This document shows, piece after piece, positions 17,973 through 25,690 of a stretch of 64,000 nt of DNA. A model generated the notes under the pieces. It was not told the origin of the DNA and ran no database searches. It worked only from the letters and a program-made list of their open reading frames with translations. A program made the position numbers and the translations under genes. The stretch comes from CAYRWR01 sp964537555 (GTDB taxonomy: Bacteria > Spirochaetota > Brevinematia > Brevinematales > CAYRWR01). Position 1 is the stretch's first letter; every line of letters begins with the position of its first letter. Location: contig CAZIAD010000004.1 of assembly GCA_964537555.1 (NCBI GenBank), positions 62,001 through 126,000 on the forward strand, written 5' to 3'.

Positions 17973-18395
17973 ATGAAGAGATTAATAGTTTTAATTCTGG
18001 CCTTGTCCCTAGGGGTGGTATTTTATTCCTGTGGAAAAGATAATGTAAAGCCGGATGGCAATAAGACCAATACCGTCAAACCCCTGGTTCAGGATGATAA
18101 GTTTGATGATACAGCCTATAAAAATGTGGTACAGGTCCTTAAAGAAGCTCTGGACAGAGAAAACAAGATGGCTTCTGTTAAAAATAAGTACGAAGCCGGC
18201 AGAGCCTTCCTCCTGGTAGCCAAATTCATCAAAGAAAATGCTAAAGATACCCGTTATGGTTTCACTAAAGACGACTTGTCCACCTACAAAAATGCTGCCA
18301 TCATGCGATTTAACGATGTGATCAACAGCTCAGCCAGTGATGAACAGCTAAAATCCGATGCCTCAGCCCAAAGAGCCAAAGCCCAAAGCCTATAG
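17973..18395 (+). CDS. Small lipoprotein, unknown
   Basis: The start is placed at ATG 17973, with AAGGAG 7 bases upstream; the TTG at 17958 overlaps that ribosome site. The 140-residue protein has a lipoprotein signal (LIVLILALSLGVVFYSC), with the lipobox cysteine followed by GKDN. The mature part is hydrophilic and helical, rich in lysine and alanine (ALDRENKMASVKNKYEAG, SDEQLKSDASAQRAKAQSL). It is the last gene of the HEAT-protein operon, just before a strong terminator, and may anchor or partner those proteins. No family recognised. Confidence 0.7.
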   Translation: MKRLIVLILALSLGVVFYSCGKDNVKPDGNKTNTVKPLVQDDKFDDTAYKNVVQVLKEALDRENKMASVKNKYEAGRAFLLVAKFIKENAKDTRYGFTKDDLSTYKNAAIMRFNDVINSSASDEQLKSDASAQRAKAQSL

Positions 18396-18410
18396 TCTAT
18401 TTTTTATAAA

Positions 18411-18446
18411 AAAAAGCTCTCCGTATTGTACGGAGAGCTTTTTTTT
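18411..18446 (+). terminator. Strong intrinsic terminator after the HEAT-protein operon
   Basis: AAGCTCTCCGTA (18414-18425), loop TTG, and TACGGAGAGCTT (18429-18440) form a perfect 12-bp stem, flanked by an A-run before and a T-run after (18441-18446). The symmetry lets it act on both strands, so it may also stop readthrough from the minus-strand arg operon. Confidence 0.92.
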
Positions 18447-18533
18447 GTGCTTTTTTAAGAATGTCTATGGAGCTTAAAGTGACATCATTTCAGTATGGGT
18501 ATCATTGATTTGAATATAGAACACCAGGATAGC

Positions 18534-19163
18534 TTAGGGGCTGCCCTTAGTGATAATGCCGTCTTTCACAAAGTATTTTTCCCGGGCCAGCTTGTAGAGG
18601 GGGAGGTCAGCCTTGCTGTCTGAGGCAAATTTTTCCACTATATAGCTCATACCCTGTTCCTGAGCCCAGGCATTAAGACGCCGCACTTTTTCCTGGCCCC
18701 GGCAGTTTTTACCCTGCATGCGGTGACTGATCCTGCCCTCATGGGACTGCATCTCCGTGCAGATGAGATGGGGGATATCCAGATCCCGTATCATATCTTC
18801 TATCAGAAAGCGGGGGGATGCAGAGATGCAGACCGGGATCAGTCCCTGCTTTTTTTCCTCAGACAATCTCTGAGGGAACCAGGCATTGATATTATTTCTT
18901 TCCCGGGCCCAGTATTGGCCGACCCAGGACTGTATCTGATTCAGGGGAACATCGTTTATAGGGAGGTACATAGCCTGTTTGAAGCTATTCCGGTCTATGA
19001 TGCCCAGGCCATGCAGGATAATGAGCAGGAGAAACCAGGGACTCAGGAGAAAAAACAGGGGACGTTTAGTCAGGAGGAACCACCAGAATTTTACAGAAGA
19101 GTCACCTCTGTAAATGGTATCATCAAAATCGTAAATGGTAAGATGGAGTTCCCGGGATGGCAT
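18534..19163 (-). CDS. HAD-superfamily phosphatase (subfamily IB)
   Basis: The 209-residue protein has the HAD motif I TIYDFDDTIYRGD (nucleophile and acid aspartates two apart), a hydrophobic stretch in the cap region (PLFFLLSPWFLLLIILHGL), motif II PVCISASPRFL and motif III with the conserved lysine GKNCRGQEKVRRL, then the acidic segment KFASDSKADLPLYKLA. This pattern fits the SerB-like IB group, which includes PgpC lipid phosphatases; the hydrophobic stretch hints at a membrane substrate. It is 9 bases downstream of argH, but no arginine role is implied by its sequence. Confidence 0.78.
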   Translation of the reverse strand: MPSRELHLTIYDFDDTIYRGDSSVKFWWFLLTKRPLFFLLSPWFLLLIILHGLGIIDRNSFKQAMYLPINDVPLNQIQSWVGQYWARERNNINAWFPQRLSEEKKQGLIPVCISASPRFLIEDMIRDLDIPHLICTEMQSHEGRISHRMQGKNCRGQEKVRRLNAWAQEQGMSYIVEKFASDSKADLPLYKLAREKYFVKDGIITKGSP

Positions 19164-19172
19164 AGTTTTTCC

Positions 19173-20528
19173 TTATTTCAGCAGATTTTCATAAACAGCA
19201 GACATCATGGTTTTTTTTTCTTCCCAGTGTTTCTGAGACAGGCTGACACTCTTTTCACTGTCAGTGGTGTCTACAGTGGCTGGGGATCCCTGCGATATCC
19301 GTTTGGTGATACTGTCAGAAATAGTCTGCTTATCGATTATTATAGAAGAGATCCGGGCAGCTGCTGATTTATAGGCATCACGGAAAGGCATGCCCTGGGC
19401 CACCGCCTCAAATGCGATATCAGTAGCGAATATTCCCGGAGACAGGGACCGGGTCACTGCCTCTTCATCTATGCTGATATGTTGTAACACAATGCTGCAG
19501 GCCTGGATGGAATCTATCGTCGTGTCAAAGGCATCCTGCAGAGGTTTTTTGATCTCCTGCAGATCCCGGTTATATCCGGAATGCAGGCCATTGATAGTGC
19601 TCTTAATCAATAATGCGTCATTCATGACCTTATGAGTACGGGCCCGGACCAGCTCCATAACATCCAGGTTACGCTTCTGGGGCATAATAGAAGAGCCGGT
19701 GGTAATAGCTGTATCAGTCTGTACAAACAGAGCCTCATCCATGTTATACATGAGGAGGTCGGCAGCCATGCGGGACAAGTCGGTCATAATAGCCCAGCAG
19801 GCATCAGCCAGCAGGGCTTCCATTTTACCCCGGGTATTATGGGTGTACATGGCATTATTCTGGGTACGGTTGAATCCCAGGGCCTGGCTGGTATAGTCCC
19901 GGTCCAGGTCCAGGGGCACTCCAAAACCGGAGCCGGTACCCAGGGGATTCTGGTCTATAAGAGAGTAGATACTATCCAGAAGACGCAGATTATCCAGTCC
20001 GCTCTCCAGGAAGGCCTGGGCCCAGAAGCCTGCTGTGACCAGCATAGCCTGCTTGGTATGGGTATAACCGGGCAATATGGCTCCGCCTTCTCTCTTGATA
20101 AAAGCGATGAGCTCCTCTAAAAAACGGTGGTAGTGGAGGGCCAGGTCCAGCACCGCATCCTTGTGCTGAAGGCGGGTCACTACCATGACCTGGTCATTAC
20201 GGCTGCGGCCGGTGTGTATCTTCTTGCCGGCCTCTCCCAGCTCTGCGATCAGCATGGCTTCCAGTTTGGAATGTATATCTTCCTCTCCAGCCTCCAGATC
20301 AATAGTATCTCCGTACTCTGAGTAGAACTTTTTGATACGGTCTGATATATCTTTCTGCTCACCCGGGCTCAGTATGCCGATCTTGTGTAGCATCCGGCCA
20401 TGGGCCTGGCTGGCCGCCAGCTCATACTTAAAGAGCAGTCCATCCAGATGGGCATCATCACCGATCTCATATTTTTCTATAAAGGGGTCCATGCCCCCCG
20501 CTTTATTCTTATCCCATATTTTAGCCAT
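19173..20528 (-). CDS. argH: Argininosuccinate lyase
   Basis: ArgH splits argininosuccinate to arginine and fumarate. The 451-residue protein has the family's three conserved regions: EDIHSKLEAMLI, HTGRSRNDQVMV and the catalytic loop TTGSSIMPQKRNLDVMELVR. In the last, the usual KKNPD reads KRNLD, a modest change after the key S/K residues. The central helical bundle segments GYTHTKQAMLVTAGFW and NPLGTGSGFGVPLDLD are typical. It is a single base downstream of argF, an arrangement implying one transcript. argG, needed between the two steps, is not in the window. Confidence 0.95.
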   Translation of the reverse strand: MAKIWDKNKAGGMDPFIEKYEIGDDAHLDGLLFKYELAASQAHGRMLHKIGILSPGEQKDISDRIKKFYSEYGDTIDLEAGEEDIHSKLEAMLIAELGEAGKKIHTGRSRNDQVMVVTRLQHKDAVLDLALHYHRFLEELIAFIKREGGAILPGYTHTKQAMLVTAGFWAQAFLESGLDNLRLLDSIYSLIDQNPLGTGSGFGVPLDLDRDYTSQALGFNRTQNNAMYTHNTRGKMEALLADACWAIMTDLSRMAADLLMYNMDEALFVQTDTAITTGSSIMPQKRNLDVMELVRARTHKVMNDALLIKSTINGLHSGYNRDLQEIKKPLQDAFDTTIDSIQACSIVLQHISIDEEAVTRSLSPGIFATDIAFEAVAQGMPFRDAYKSAAARISSIIIDKQTISDSITKRISQGSPATVDTTDSEKSVSLSQKHWEEKKTMMSAVYENLLK

Positions 20529-20529
20529 T

Positions 20530-21459
20530 CTATTCTCCTATGAGGAGGTAGTGCATGATGGCTTTCTGGGCATGGAGCCGGTTCTCAGCCTGGTCAAATA
20601 CCAGGGAATGGGGGCCATCGATAATAGCAGCACTGACCTCTTCACCCCGGTGAGCGGGCAGGCAGTGCAGGAAATGGAAATCGGCTTTGGCTCCCTGGCA
20701 CAGCTCTTCATTTACTTCATAACCCTGGAAGGCCTTGAGCCTCTTCTGGCTTTCTTCCTCCTGGCCCATGGAAGTCCATACATCGGTATAGACCCAGTCG
20801 GCTCCGCTTACAGCCTGCTTAGGGTCATGGTATTCCTCAAATGATACACCTGTTGCGGCGGCATTAGCCTGTATCTGTTTTACTATATCTCTGTCCATCA
20901 TATAGCCTTTAGGGCTGGCAATGCTGAAGGAAATACCCAGCCGGGTGCACAGCAGTCCCAGGGAGTGGGCCATATTATTGCCGTCCCCGATGTAGGCCAG
21001 CTTTTCTCCGGCCAGCTGCCCCTTGGTCTCCAGTATGGTGAGCATGTCGGCCATAGCCTGGCAGGGGTGGAGCAGGTCGGTGAGGCCATTGATCACTGGT
21101 ATGGAGGCATAACGGGCCAGCTCCTCGATCTCACTATGGGCAAAGGTCCGTATCATCAGGATGTCCAGGTAGCGGGACAGGACCTGTGCAGTATCACTGA
21201 TAGGCTCACCCCGGCCCAGCTGGGTATCCCGGGGGCTGAGGAAGAGGGCAGTACCTCCCAGCTCCTGTATGCCGATCTCGAAGGAGACCCGGGTACGGGT
21301 GGATGACTTCTGGAATATCATACCCAGGCGGACATCCTTAAGGCTGTCCCGGTATTTATCTTTATTGTTTTTCATATGGAGGGCGGTCTCGACCAGCCGC
21401 AATAAGGTCTGGGCATCATAATCCTGTACACCCAGGAAATCTCTTTTCAATTCTGCCAT
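20530..21459 (-). CDS. argF: Ornithine carbamoyltransferase
   Basis: ArgF makes citrulline from ornithine and carbamoyl phosphate. The 309-residue protein carries the carbamoyl-phosphate motif SSTRTRVSFEIG, the HPCQAMADML segment, the ornithine SMG loop VYTDVWTSMGQEEE and the catalytic FLHCLPAHRGEEV. These match ornithine transcarbamylase rather than aspartate or acetylornithine transcarbamylases. Length is normal. GGAGC lies just before the ATG. It is first in the argF-argH-HAD unit. A short dyad (AATAAG/CTTATT, 21484-21497) lies 25 bases upstream, but it does not clearly match an ArgR box. Confidence 0.95.
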   Translation of the reverse strand: MAELKRDFLGVQDYDAQTLLRLVETALHMKNNKDKYRDSLKDVRLGMIFQKSSTRTRVSFEIGIQELGGTALFLSPRDTQLGRGEPISDTAQVLSRYLDILMIRTFAHSEIEELARYASIPVINGLTDLLHPCQAMADMLTILETKGQLAGEKLAYIGDGNNMAHSLGLLCTRLGISFSIASPKGYMMDRDIVKQIQANAAATGVSFEEYHDPKQAVSGADWVYTDVWTSMGQEEESQKRLKAFQGYEVNEELCQGAKADFHFLHCLPAHRGEEVSAAIIDGPHSLVFDQAENRLHAQKAIMHYLLIGE

Positions 21460-21572
21460 GTTCAGCTCCTGTAAGTATTTGCGAATAAGTTCTTATTTTA
21501 TATCATTTTAGCTTTTATGAAAAGTTTAGAGAGACTCAGGAATATAAAAATTTCTCACAAAATCCCATTTTC

Positions 21573-21601
21573 TTGCATTAAAATGAATATATTACTAAGA
21601 T
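21573..21601 (+). promoter_or_regulatory. Possible promoter with a 16-base motif shared with 50745
   Basis: TTGCAT (21573-21578) and TAAGAT (21596-21601) are 17 bases apart. The 16 bases from 21573 (TTGCATTAAAATGAAT) recur exactly at 50745-50760 upstream of the histidine kinase operon, in the same promoter-like position. A second TATAAT occurs at 21609-21614. Confidence 0.45.
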
Positions 21602-21642
21602 GATAGTGTATAATAGGGGTGAATGAGTATAAGGACTATACT

Positions 21643-21867
21643 ATGGAACATCAGGAATTTATGAAGATCCTGAACTCTATCTGGGAAGATGAGGAAAAAA
21701 AGAGCCTGTATTATACTGCGGTACGCATCACGGAACAGGCCCGCTACCCTCATCTCTATGAGAACTTCAAACTGTCCTGGAATGGTGAAAAGAAAGAAGA
21801 GTATGAAAAGGGCCTGCAGGCTCTCAAAGAGTGTGGCTGGGTAGAACCGGGTGAGGGGAAGGTGTAG
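21643..21867 (+). CDS. Small hydrophilic protein, unknown
   Basis: The open frame begins at GTG 21619, but the ATG at 21643 has AAGGA seven bases upstream and would remain in the transcript if the TATAAT at 21609 is used; it gives 74 residues. The protein is charged and rich in Glu, Lys, Tyr and Trp (FMKILNSIWEDEEKKSLYYT, ENFKLSWNGEKKEEYEKGL), without membrane segments or cysteine motifs. No family was recognised. It stands alone, divergent from argF and followed by a long gene-free stretch. Confidence 0.5.
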   Translation: MEHQEFMKILNSIWEDEEKKSLYYTAVRITEQARYPHLYENFKLSWNGEKKEEYEKGLQALKECGWVEPGEGKV

Positions 21868-22343
21868 GGATTAAGTCCCAGGTAGTGCGGCAGTAGAATG
21901 CCTGAAAACATAGTCTGAGAGGGTCGTGGGATCCGAAACACTGCTATAGAGGGGCCGGAGGCCTTACCGGGAAAAGGATAAACGGAGATAATAGATAAAG
22001 CTCCTCTGCAACAATGATCCCTGCATCAGCCTGTGCCCTCCCTGTGCCGGGTGGAAGGCACTGCCGAAATGGCTGGAATGGACTCCCCCCCCTCTATTCA
22101 ATAAAAAAGGGTTAAACAGCACAAATCCGGAATATTCTGGTCTATTAAAAAGAACAGGTTTAGGGCCTCAGCTGAGGGTGCATGAGGGCCCAGATTTTAT
22201 CATTTCCCTAAAAAATCCTCCCGGACTTCTCAATCTGCAGGGAGAATCATCATAAGCTCTTATCAAAATCAGTTCTAACTATTGTGAATAAAATAATTTA
22301 GGCCGATAAGTGATAATAAGTGGAAATAATAAGCCCGATGGCT
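21868..22343. other. Long gene-free stretch with hairpins, nature unknown
   Basis: About 0.5 kb separates the small ORF at 21643 from murC; no supported coding frame was found on either strand. The first 220 bases are unusually GC-rich for an intergenic region. Visible structures include GGCC-GGA-GGCC near 21955, a run of eight C at 22085-22092, and a hairpin GGGCCTCA (22163-22170) with TGAGGGCCC (22183-22191, one bulged G) enclosing the palindrome CTCAGCTGAG. I could not match it to RNase P, tmRNA, SRP RNA or 6S RNA by their conserved cores. It may hold a structured RNA or a decayed gene. Confidence 0.4.
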
Positions 22344-22349
22344 TATAAT
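22321..22349 (+). promoter_or_regulatory. Possible promoter for murC
   Basis: A perfect TATAAT (22344-22349) lies 17 bases after TGGAAA (22321-22326), a weak -35 match. It is 35 bases before the proposed murC start. Confidence 0.45.
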
Positions 22350-22383
22350 ATGGTTTCCCACAATGCATATTGGAGGTCATGGG

Positions 22384-23772
22384 ATGTTTGACAAGCAAAA
22401 ACCGGTTTTCTTTATAGGTATAGGCGGCATCGGTATGTCGGCCATAGCCCGTATCATGAATATACGGGGATACCAGGTGCACGGATCAGACCGGGCCTCT
22501 TCACCTATGACCCAGAGCCTGGCCTCTGAGGGTATCACAATATTTGAGGGCCATGCCGCGGAACATATCGCTCCCGATACCCAGCTCGTAGTTTATACCA
22601 ATGCGGTCAATGAAGACAATCCCGAACTCAAACGGGCCCGTGAGATGGGTATCACCTGTCTGGAAAGAGCGGCCATGCTCAACTACATCGCCAGCTCCAA
22701 GTACGCTATCGGGGTCTCCGGTACTCATGGCAAGACCTCTACCACCTCTATGCTGTCCAAGATACTGCTCAGAGCCAAGTTTGACCCCAGTCTGGCTGTG
22801 GGGGGATACCTGGATGAGATCGGGGGATCGGGCCACGAAGGGCAGGGCAAGTACTTTGTGTATGAGGCCTGTGAGGCATTCGGCTCTCTGCGCCACCTAA
22901 AGCCCAACCTGGCCCTCATCACCAATATCGATGAAGACCATCTGGACTATTACGGGACCCTGGATAATATCAAGCGTATGTTTTCGCTCTATATGTGTGA
23001 AAATGTGCCGGCTTATGGCCTCGTGATCTACAATAAAGATGACGACAATCTGCGTGAAGTGGTAGACCAGTGTAAGCCCAACCAGTCCCTGTCTGTAGGG
23101 ATACGGCATAAAGATGCTGATTTTGTGGCTGAGAATATATTACTGAACTCTTTCCATTCGGAATTTGAGATCATGCATCATGGCCGCAGTATCGGTGTAT
23201 ACCGCCTCAATGTCCCCGGTAAGCATAATGTCTATAATGCCCTGCTGGCTATAGTGGCGGCCCGTATCAACGGCGTGGAGCCTCAGGATATACAGGCTGC
23301 CCTGGCAGACTTTACCAATGCCGACCGCCGCTTCCAGCTCAAGCATCAGGCTGAAAAACTGACTGTCATCGATGACTATGCCCATCATCCCTCGGAAGTA
23401 CAGGCTACCATGGATGCCGCCCTGCAGCTGGCCCGGAGTCAGGATGCCCGCCTCATAGCGGTATTTCAGCCTCACCTGTACTCCCGTACCGAGCAGTTCT
23501 ATCTGGAATTTGCCCAGGCTCTGAACCGGGCTGATTATGTGGTGCTCACTGAGATCTATCCGGCACGTGAAGAAAATGTGAATAATATCTCTTCTCAGAT
23601 CATCTATGATGAGATCGTAAAATTAAGCAGTCAGGATAAGATCATTTATGCTCATACTTTGGAAGAAGTTCCCGATAAAGTAGATAGGCTTATTCAGGAA
23701 AAAGCCGTTATCATTACTTTAGGAGCCGGAGATGTCTGGAAGATCTCAGAGATGTTTTCTCATACTCACTAG
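22384..23772 (+). CDS. murC: UDP-N-acetylmuramate--L-alanine ligase MurC
   Basis: MurC adds the first amino acid (L-Ala) to UDP-MurNAc in peptidoglycan precursor synthesis. The in-frame ATG at 22363 lacks a ribosome site; ATG 22384 has GGAGG seven bases upstream, giving 462 residues. The N-terminal Rossmann motif IGIGGIGMSAIA is followed by the ATP loop GVSGTHGKTSTTSML, TNIDEDHLDYYG, the GKHNVYNALLAI segment and the C-terminal DDYAHHPSEV, all family hallmarks of MurC/Mpl. Tetrapeptide recycling ligase Mpl is a possible alternative, but length and the HHPSEV context favour MurC. The end overlaps the next gene by 41 bases. Confidence 0.92.
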   Translation: MFDKQKPVFFIGIGGIGMSAIARIMNIRGYQVHGSDRASSPMTQSLASEGITIFEGHAAEHIAPDTQLVVYTNAVNEDNPELKRAREMGITCLERAAMLNYIASSKYAIGVSGTHGKTSTTSMLSKILLRAKFDPSLAVGGYLDEIGGSGHEGQGKYFVYEACEAFGSLRHLKPNLALITNIDEDHLDYYGTLDNIKRMFSLYMCENVPAYGLVIYNKDDDNLREVVDQCKPNQSLSVGIRHKDADFVAENILLNSFHSEFEIMHHGRSIGVYRLNVPGKHNVYNALLAIVAARINGVEPQDIQAALADFTNADRRFQLKHQAEKLTVIDDYAHHPSEVQATMDAALQLARSQDARLIAVFQPHLYSRTEQFYLEFAQALNRADYVVLTEIYPAREENVNNISSQIIYDEIVKLSSQDKIIYAHTLEEVPDKVDRLIQEKAVIITLGAGDVWKISEMFSHTH

Positions 23773-24298
23773 CCTGCTGGTGCTGCCCCTGCTATTACAT
23801 GCACAGTCTAAAAAAAAGCTGCTGGTCAATGGCTATGTCATTGAAAATATGGAAAAAAAGGATATTCAGGGCCTGCGTTTTAAAGCGACCGGGGATCTGC
23901 TGTTCAGCCGGGGCCGTCTGGCTGAAGCTATCAAGTACTATGAAAAAGCCACCAAATTTATACCCAATGAGGCTGATGTTTATTTTAAATTAGGTGAAAT
24001 ATATTATCAAAATAAGATTTACAAATTAGCATTATCCTATTATGATATGGCTCTGACCCGATATACTTACCCGGAGAACTCAGGAAAGTCTGCCAAATCC
24101 AAGTATCTGATCTGGGCCCATCAGGGCACTATCCTGTACCTGATGGATCAGCCGGATAAGTCTATCGAAAAGAGATATGAATTAGTGAAAAACAAGATGC
24201 TCATAAAAAAGGATTTTCCTGAGCTGACAGATGAGATGATCAAATTTTTTGTATTATCTTTAGGAGAGACCCTGGGAAGATCTGAGTGGAAGAATTAA
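23732..24298 (+). CDS. Exported TPR protein
   Basis: The 188-residue protein starts inside the end of murC, with GGAG upstream of the ATG. A signal peptide (CFLILTSLLVLPLLLHAQS) is followed by TPR repeats: GDLLFSRGRLAEAIKYYEKA, VYFKLGEIYYQNKIYKLAL and a third unit around WAHQGTILYLMDQPDKSIEK. It should sit in the periplasm or on a membrane surface. The 41-base overlap with murC suggests coupled expression and perhaps a cell-wall connection, which is an inference. No closer family was recognised. Confidence 0.75.
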   Translation: MSGRSQRCFLILTSLLVLPLLLHAQSKKKLLVNGYVIENMEKKDIQGLRFKATGDLLFSRGRLAEAIKYYEKATKFIPNEADVYFKLGEIYYQNKIYKLALSYYDMALTRYTYPENSGKSAKSKYLIWAHQGTILYLMDQPDKSIEKRYELVKNKMLIKKDFPELTDEMIKFFVLSLGETLGRSEWKN

Positions 24299-24316
24299 CA
24301 AACAGGAGGTGCGGTT

Positions 24317-25324
24317 ATGAATCCTCTCATTCTGGTGCTGGTGATCGTATGGCTGGTTACTGTTTTTATTTTTGTAATCTATCTCATAAAACGATCCCGG
24401 GACAAGGTACAGCCTAAAAAGTTTTCTACGGAATTTAACCAGACTGCCCTGAACCTGGGCCTCACCAAGAACCAGGTCAAAGATATTAAAAACCTCCTGG
24501 CCCGTTCCGGGATAACCAAGCCCTACCTGGTATTTTCCGATGCTAGCCTCCTCGATAAAGTGATAGCCGAGAGTATTCAAGGGATAGAAAAAAACAAGAT
24601 CGCCGATGTGGAAAAAGAAAAAGAGATCCTGAATCTCTTTGAGATCAAAAGAATCATCCACAATCACTTTCTGGATATGAGTGAGGGTGTGAGATCCACC
24701 TCTGAAATAGAGCCCAACCAGCTCCTCAACCTGAAACTGCCCGGGGTGGGCACCTTTTATTCTATCGTGATCATCAATGAAAATAAAAACCTGATATGTT
24801 CCATGCCGGAGATCAAAGACCCTATGTCCGTACCCTGGAAGGACAAGCAGGTGGAAGTATATTTCTGGCGTTTTAATGACGCAGGCTATGTATTCAAGAC
24901 CGTGATAGAAAACGTGATCTTCAACCAGAAGATGCAGGCCCTGATCCTGGGGCATAAAAATAATATCAAACGCATACAACGCCGGGAATTTCCCCGCCGT
25001 AAGTGCCGCTTTAACGCAAAATTTTTCAAATTCAGCCTGTCTACTAATGAGACAGGAAAGCCGGTCATCCTGCTGGGACGGACCCAGTTCGGAGTGGTCA
25101 TCGATGTCAGTCCGGGAGGGATCTCCCTGGCCAGTGATGAGGTACTGAGTAAAAACCAATCTGTCAAGATGGAAGTGACCATCGATGAAGACGTGCTGGT
25201 AGCCTATGGTACTATCATAAACGCAGTAAAGAAAAAGAACATGTACATCATGCATGTCCAGTTCCAGCGTATCACCGACCATAATAAGAATATTATCTAC
25301 CGCTATGTGTACCGCTATTTTTAG
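24317..25324 (+). CDS. Membrane-anchored PilZ-domain protein (probable c-di-GMP receptor)
   Basis: The 335-residue protein has an N-terminal membrane helix (LILVLVIVWLVTVFIFVIYL), a helical segment, and a YcgR-like N-terminal beta domain (around GVGTFYSIVIINENKNLI). The C-terminal PilZ domain carries the RxxxR motif within QRREFPRRKCRF and the downstream DVSPGGISL (D/N-x-S-x-x-G), the two elements that bind cyclic di-GMP. YcgR proteins brake flagellar motors; whether this one does is unknown. The ribosome site AGGAGG precedes the ATG. No GGDEF or flagellar gene is in the window. Confidence 0.88.
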   Translation: MNPLILVLVIVWLVTVFIFVIYLIKRSRDKVQPKKFSTEFNQTALNLGLTKNQVKDIKNLLARSGITKPYLVFSDASLLDKVIAESIQGIEKNKIADVEKEKEILNLFEIKRIIHNHFLDMSEGVRSTSEIEPNQLLNLKLPGVGTFYSIVIINENKNLICSMPEIKDPMSVPWKDKQVEVYFWRFNDAGYVFKTVIENVIFNQKMQALILGHKNNIKRIQRREFPRRKCRFNAKFFKFSLSTNETGKPVILLGRTQFGVVIDVSPGGISLASDEVLSKNQSVKMEVTIDEDVLVAYGTIINAVKKKNMYIMHVQFQRITDHNKNIIYRYVYRYF

Positions 25325-25385
25325 ACCCAATTCTTGATTATATAAGTAGTCTCCCTTAGAATGTAGGAAATAAGGGAGGCCGCTC

Positions 25386-25688
25386 ATGAGTAACAGATCC
25401 CGGGTACCTAAACTCATTCTCATCATTTTTCTGACTGTGTTGCTGCTGATACTGGTATTGCAGAACCTGAATCCGGCCACTATCCATCTCCTGTTCTGGA
25501 AGATAGAAAACCTGCCTGTTATCGCCATTGTCCTGATTACTCTGGTGCTGGGATACAGCCTGGGCCTGCTCACTTATACTCTGATATTCAGAGGAAAGGA
25601 TAAAGCAGAAAGAGTAAATCAGAAAGAAAAGGAAAAGCAGGACAAGCTGGAAAAGAAGATTAAAGAAAAACAAAAATCTGAAGAATAA
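25386..25688 (+). CDS. LapA/DUF1049-domain small membrane protein
   Basis: The 100-residue protein has two membrane helices (LILIIFLTVLLLILVLQNL and VIAIVLITLVLGYSLGLLTY) with the short LNPATIHLLFWKIENLP hairpin between them. This is the LapA (DUF1049) pattern of an NxxxV/I-x-F element followed by a small-residue-rich helix. The end is a highly charged coiled coil (EKEKQDKLEKKIKEKQK). In E. coli, LapA works with LapB in lipopolysaccharide assembly control. It is 2 bases before radA and follows the PilZ gene. Confidence 0.8.
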   Translation: MSNRSRVPKLILIIFLTVLLLILVLQNLNPATIHLLFWKIENLPVIAIVLITLVLGYSLGLLTYTLIFRGKDKAERVNQKEKEKQDKLEKKIKEKQKSEE

Positions 25689-25690
25689 AA

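Noticed and set aside
21484..21497. ArgR operator upstream of argF
   Set aside because: The AATAAG/CTTATT dyad is short and does not follow the usual ArgR box consensus.
22085..22092. C8 run as a phase-variation switch
   Set aside because: It lies outside any coding frame and is not between promoter elements of a known gene.
21868..22343. RNase P RNA, tmRNA, SRP RNA or 6S RNA
   Set aside because: The conserved cores of these RNAs (for example GAGGAAAGTCC of RNase P) were not found on either strand.
24260..25573. A 437-codon open frame on the minus strand, opposite the PilZ gene
   Set aside because: It is wholly antisense to a well-supported PilZ protein, has no recognisable domain and no ribosome site; it reflects codon bias of the real gene.
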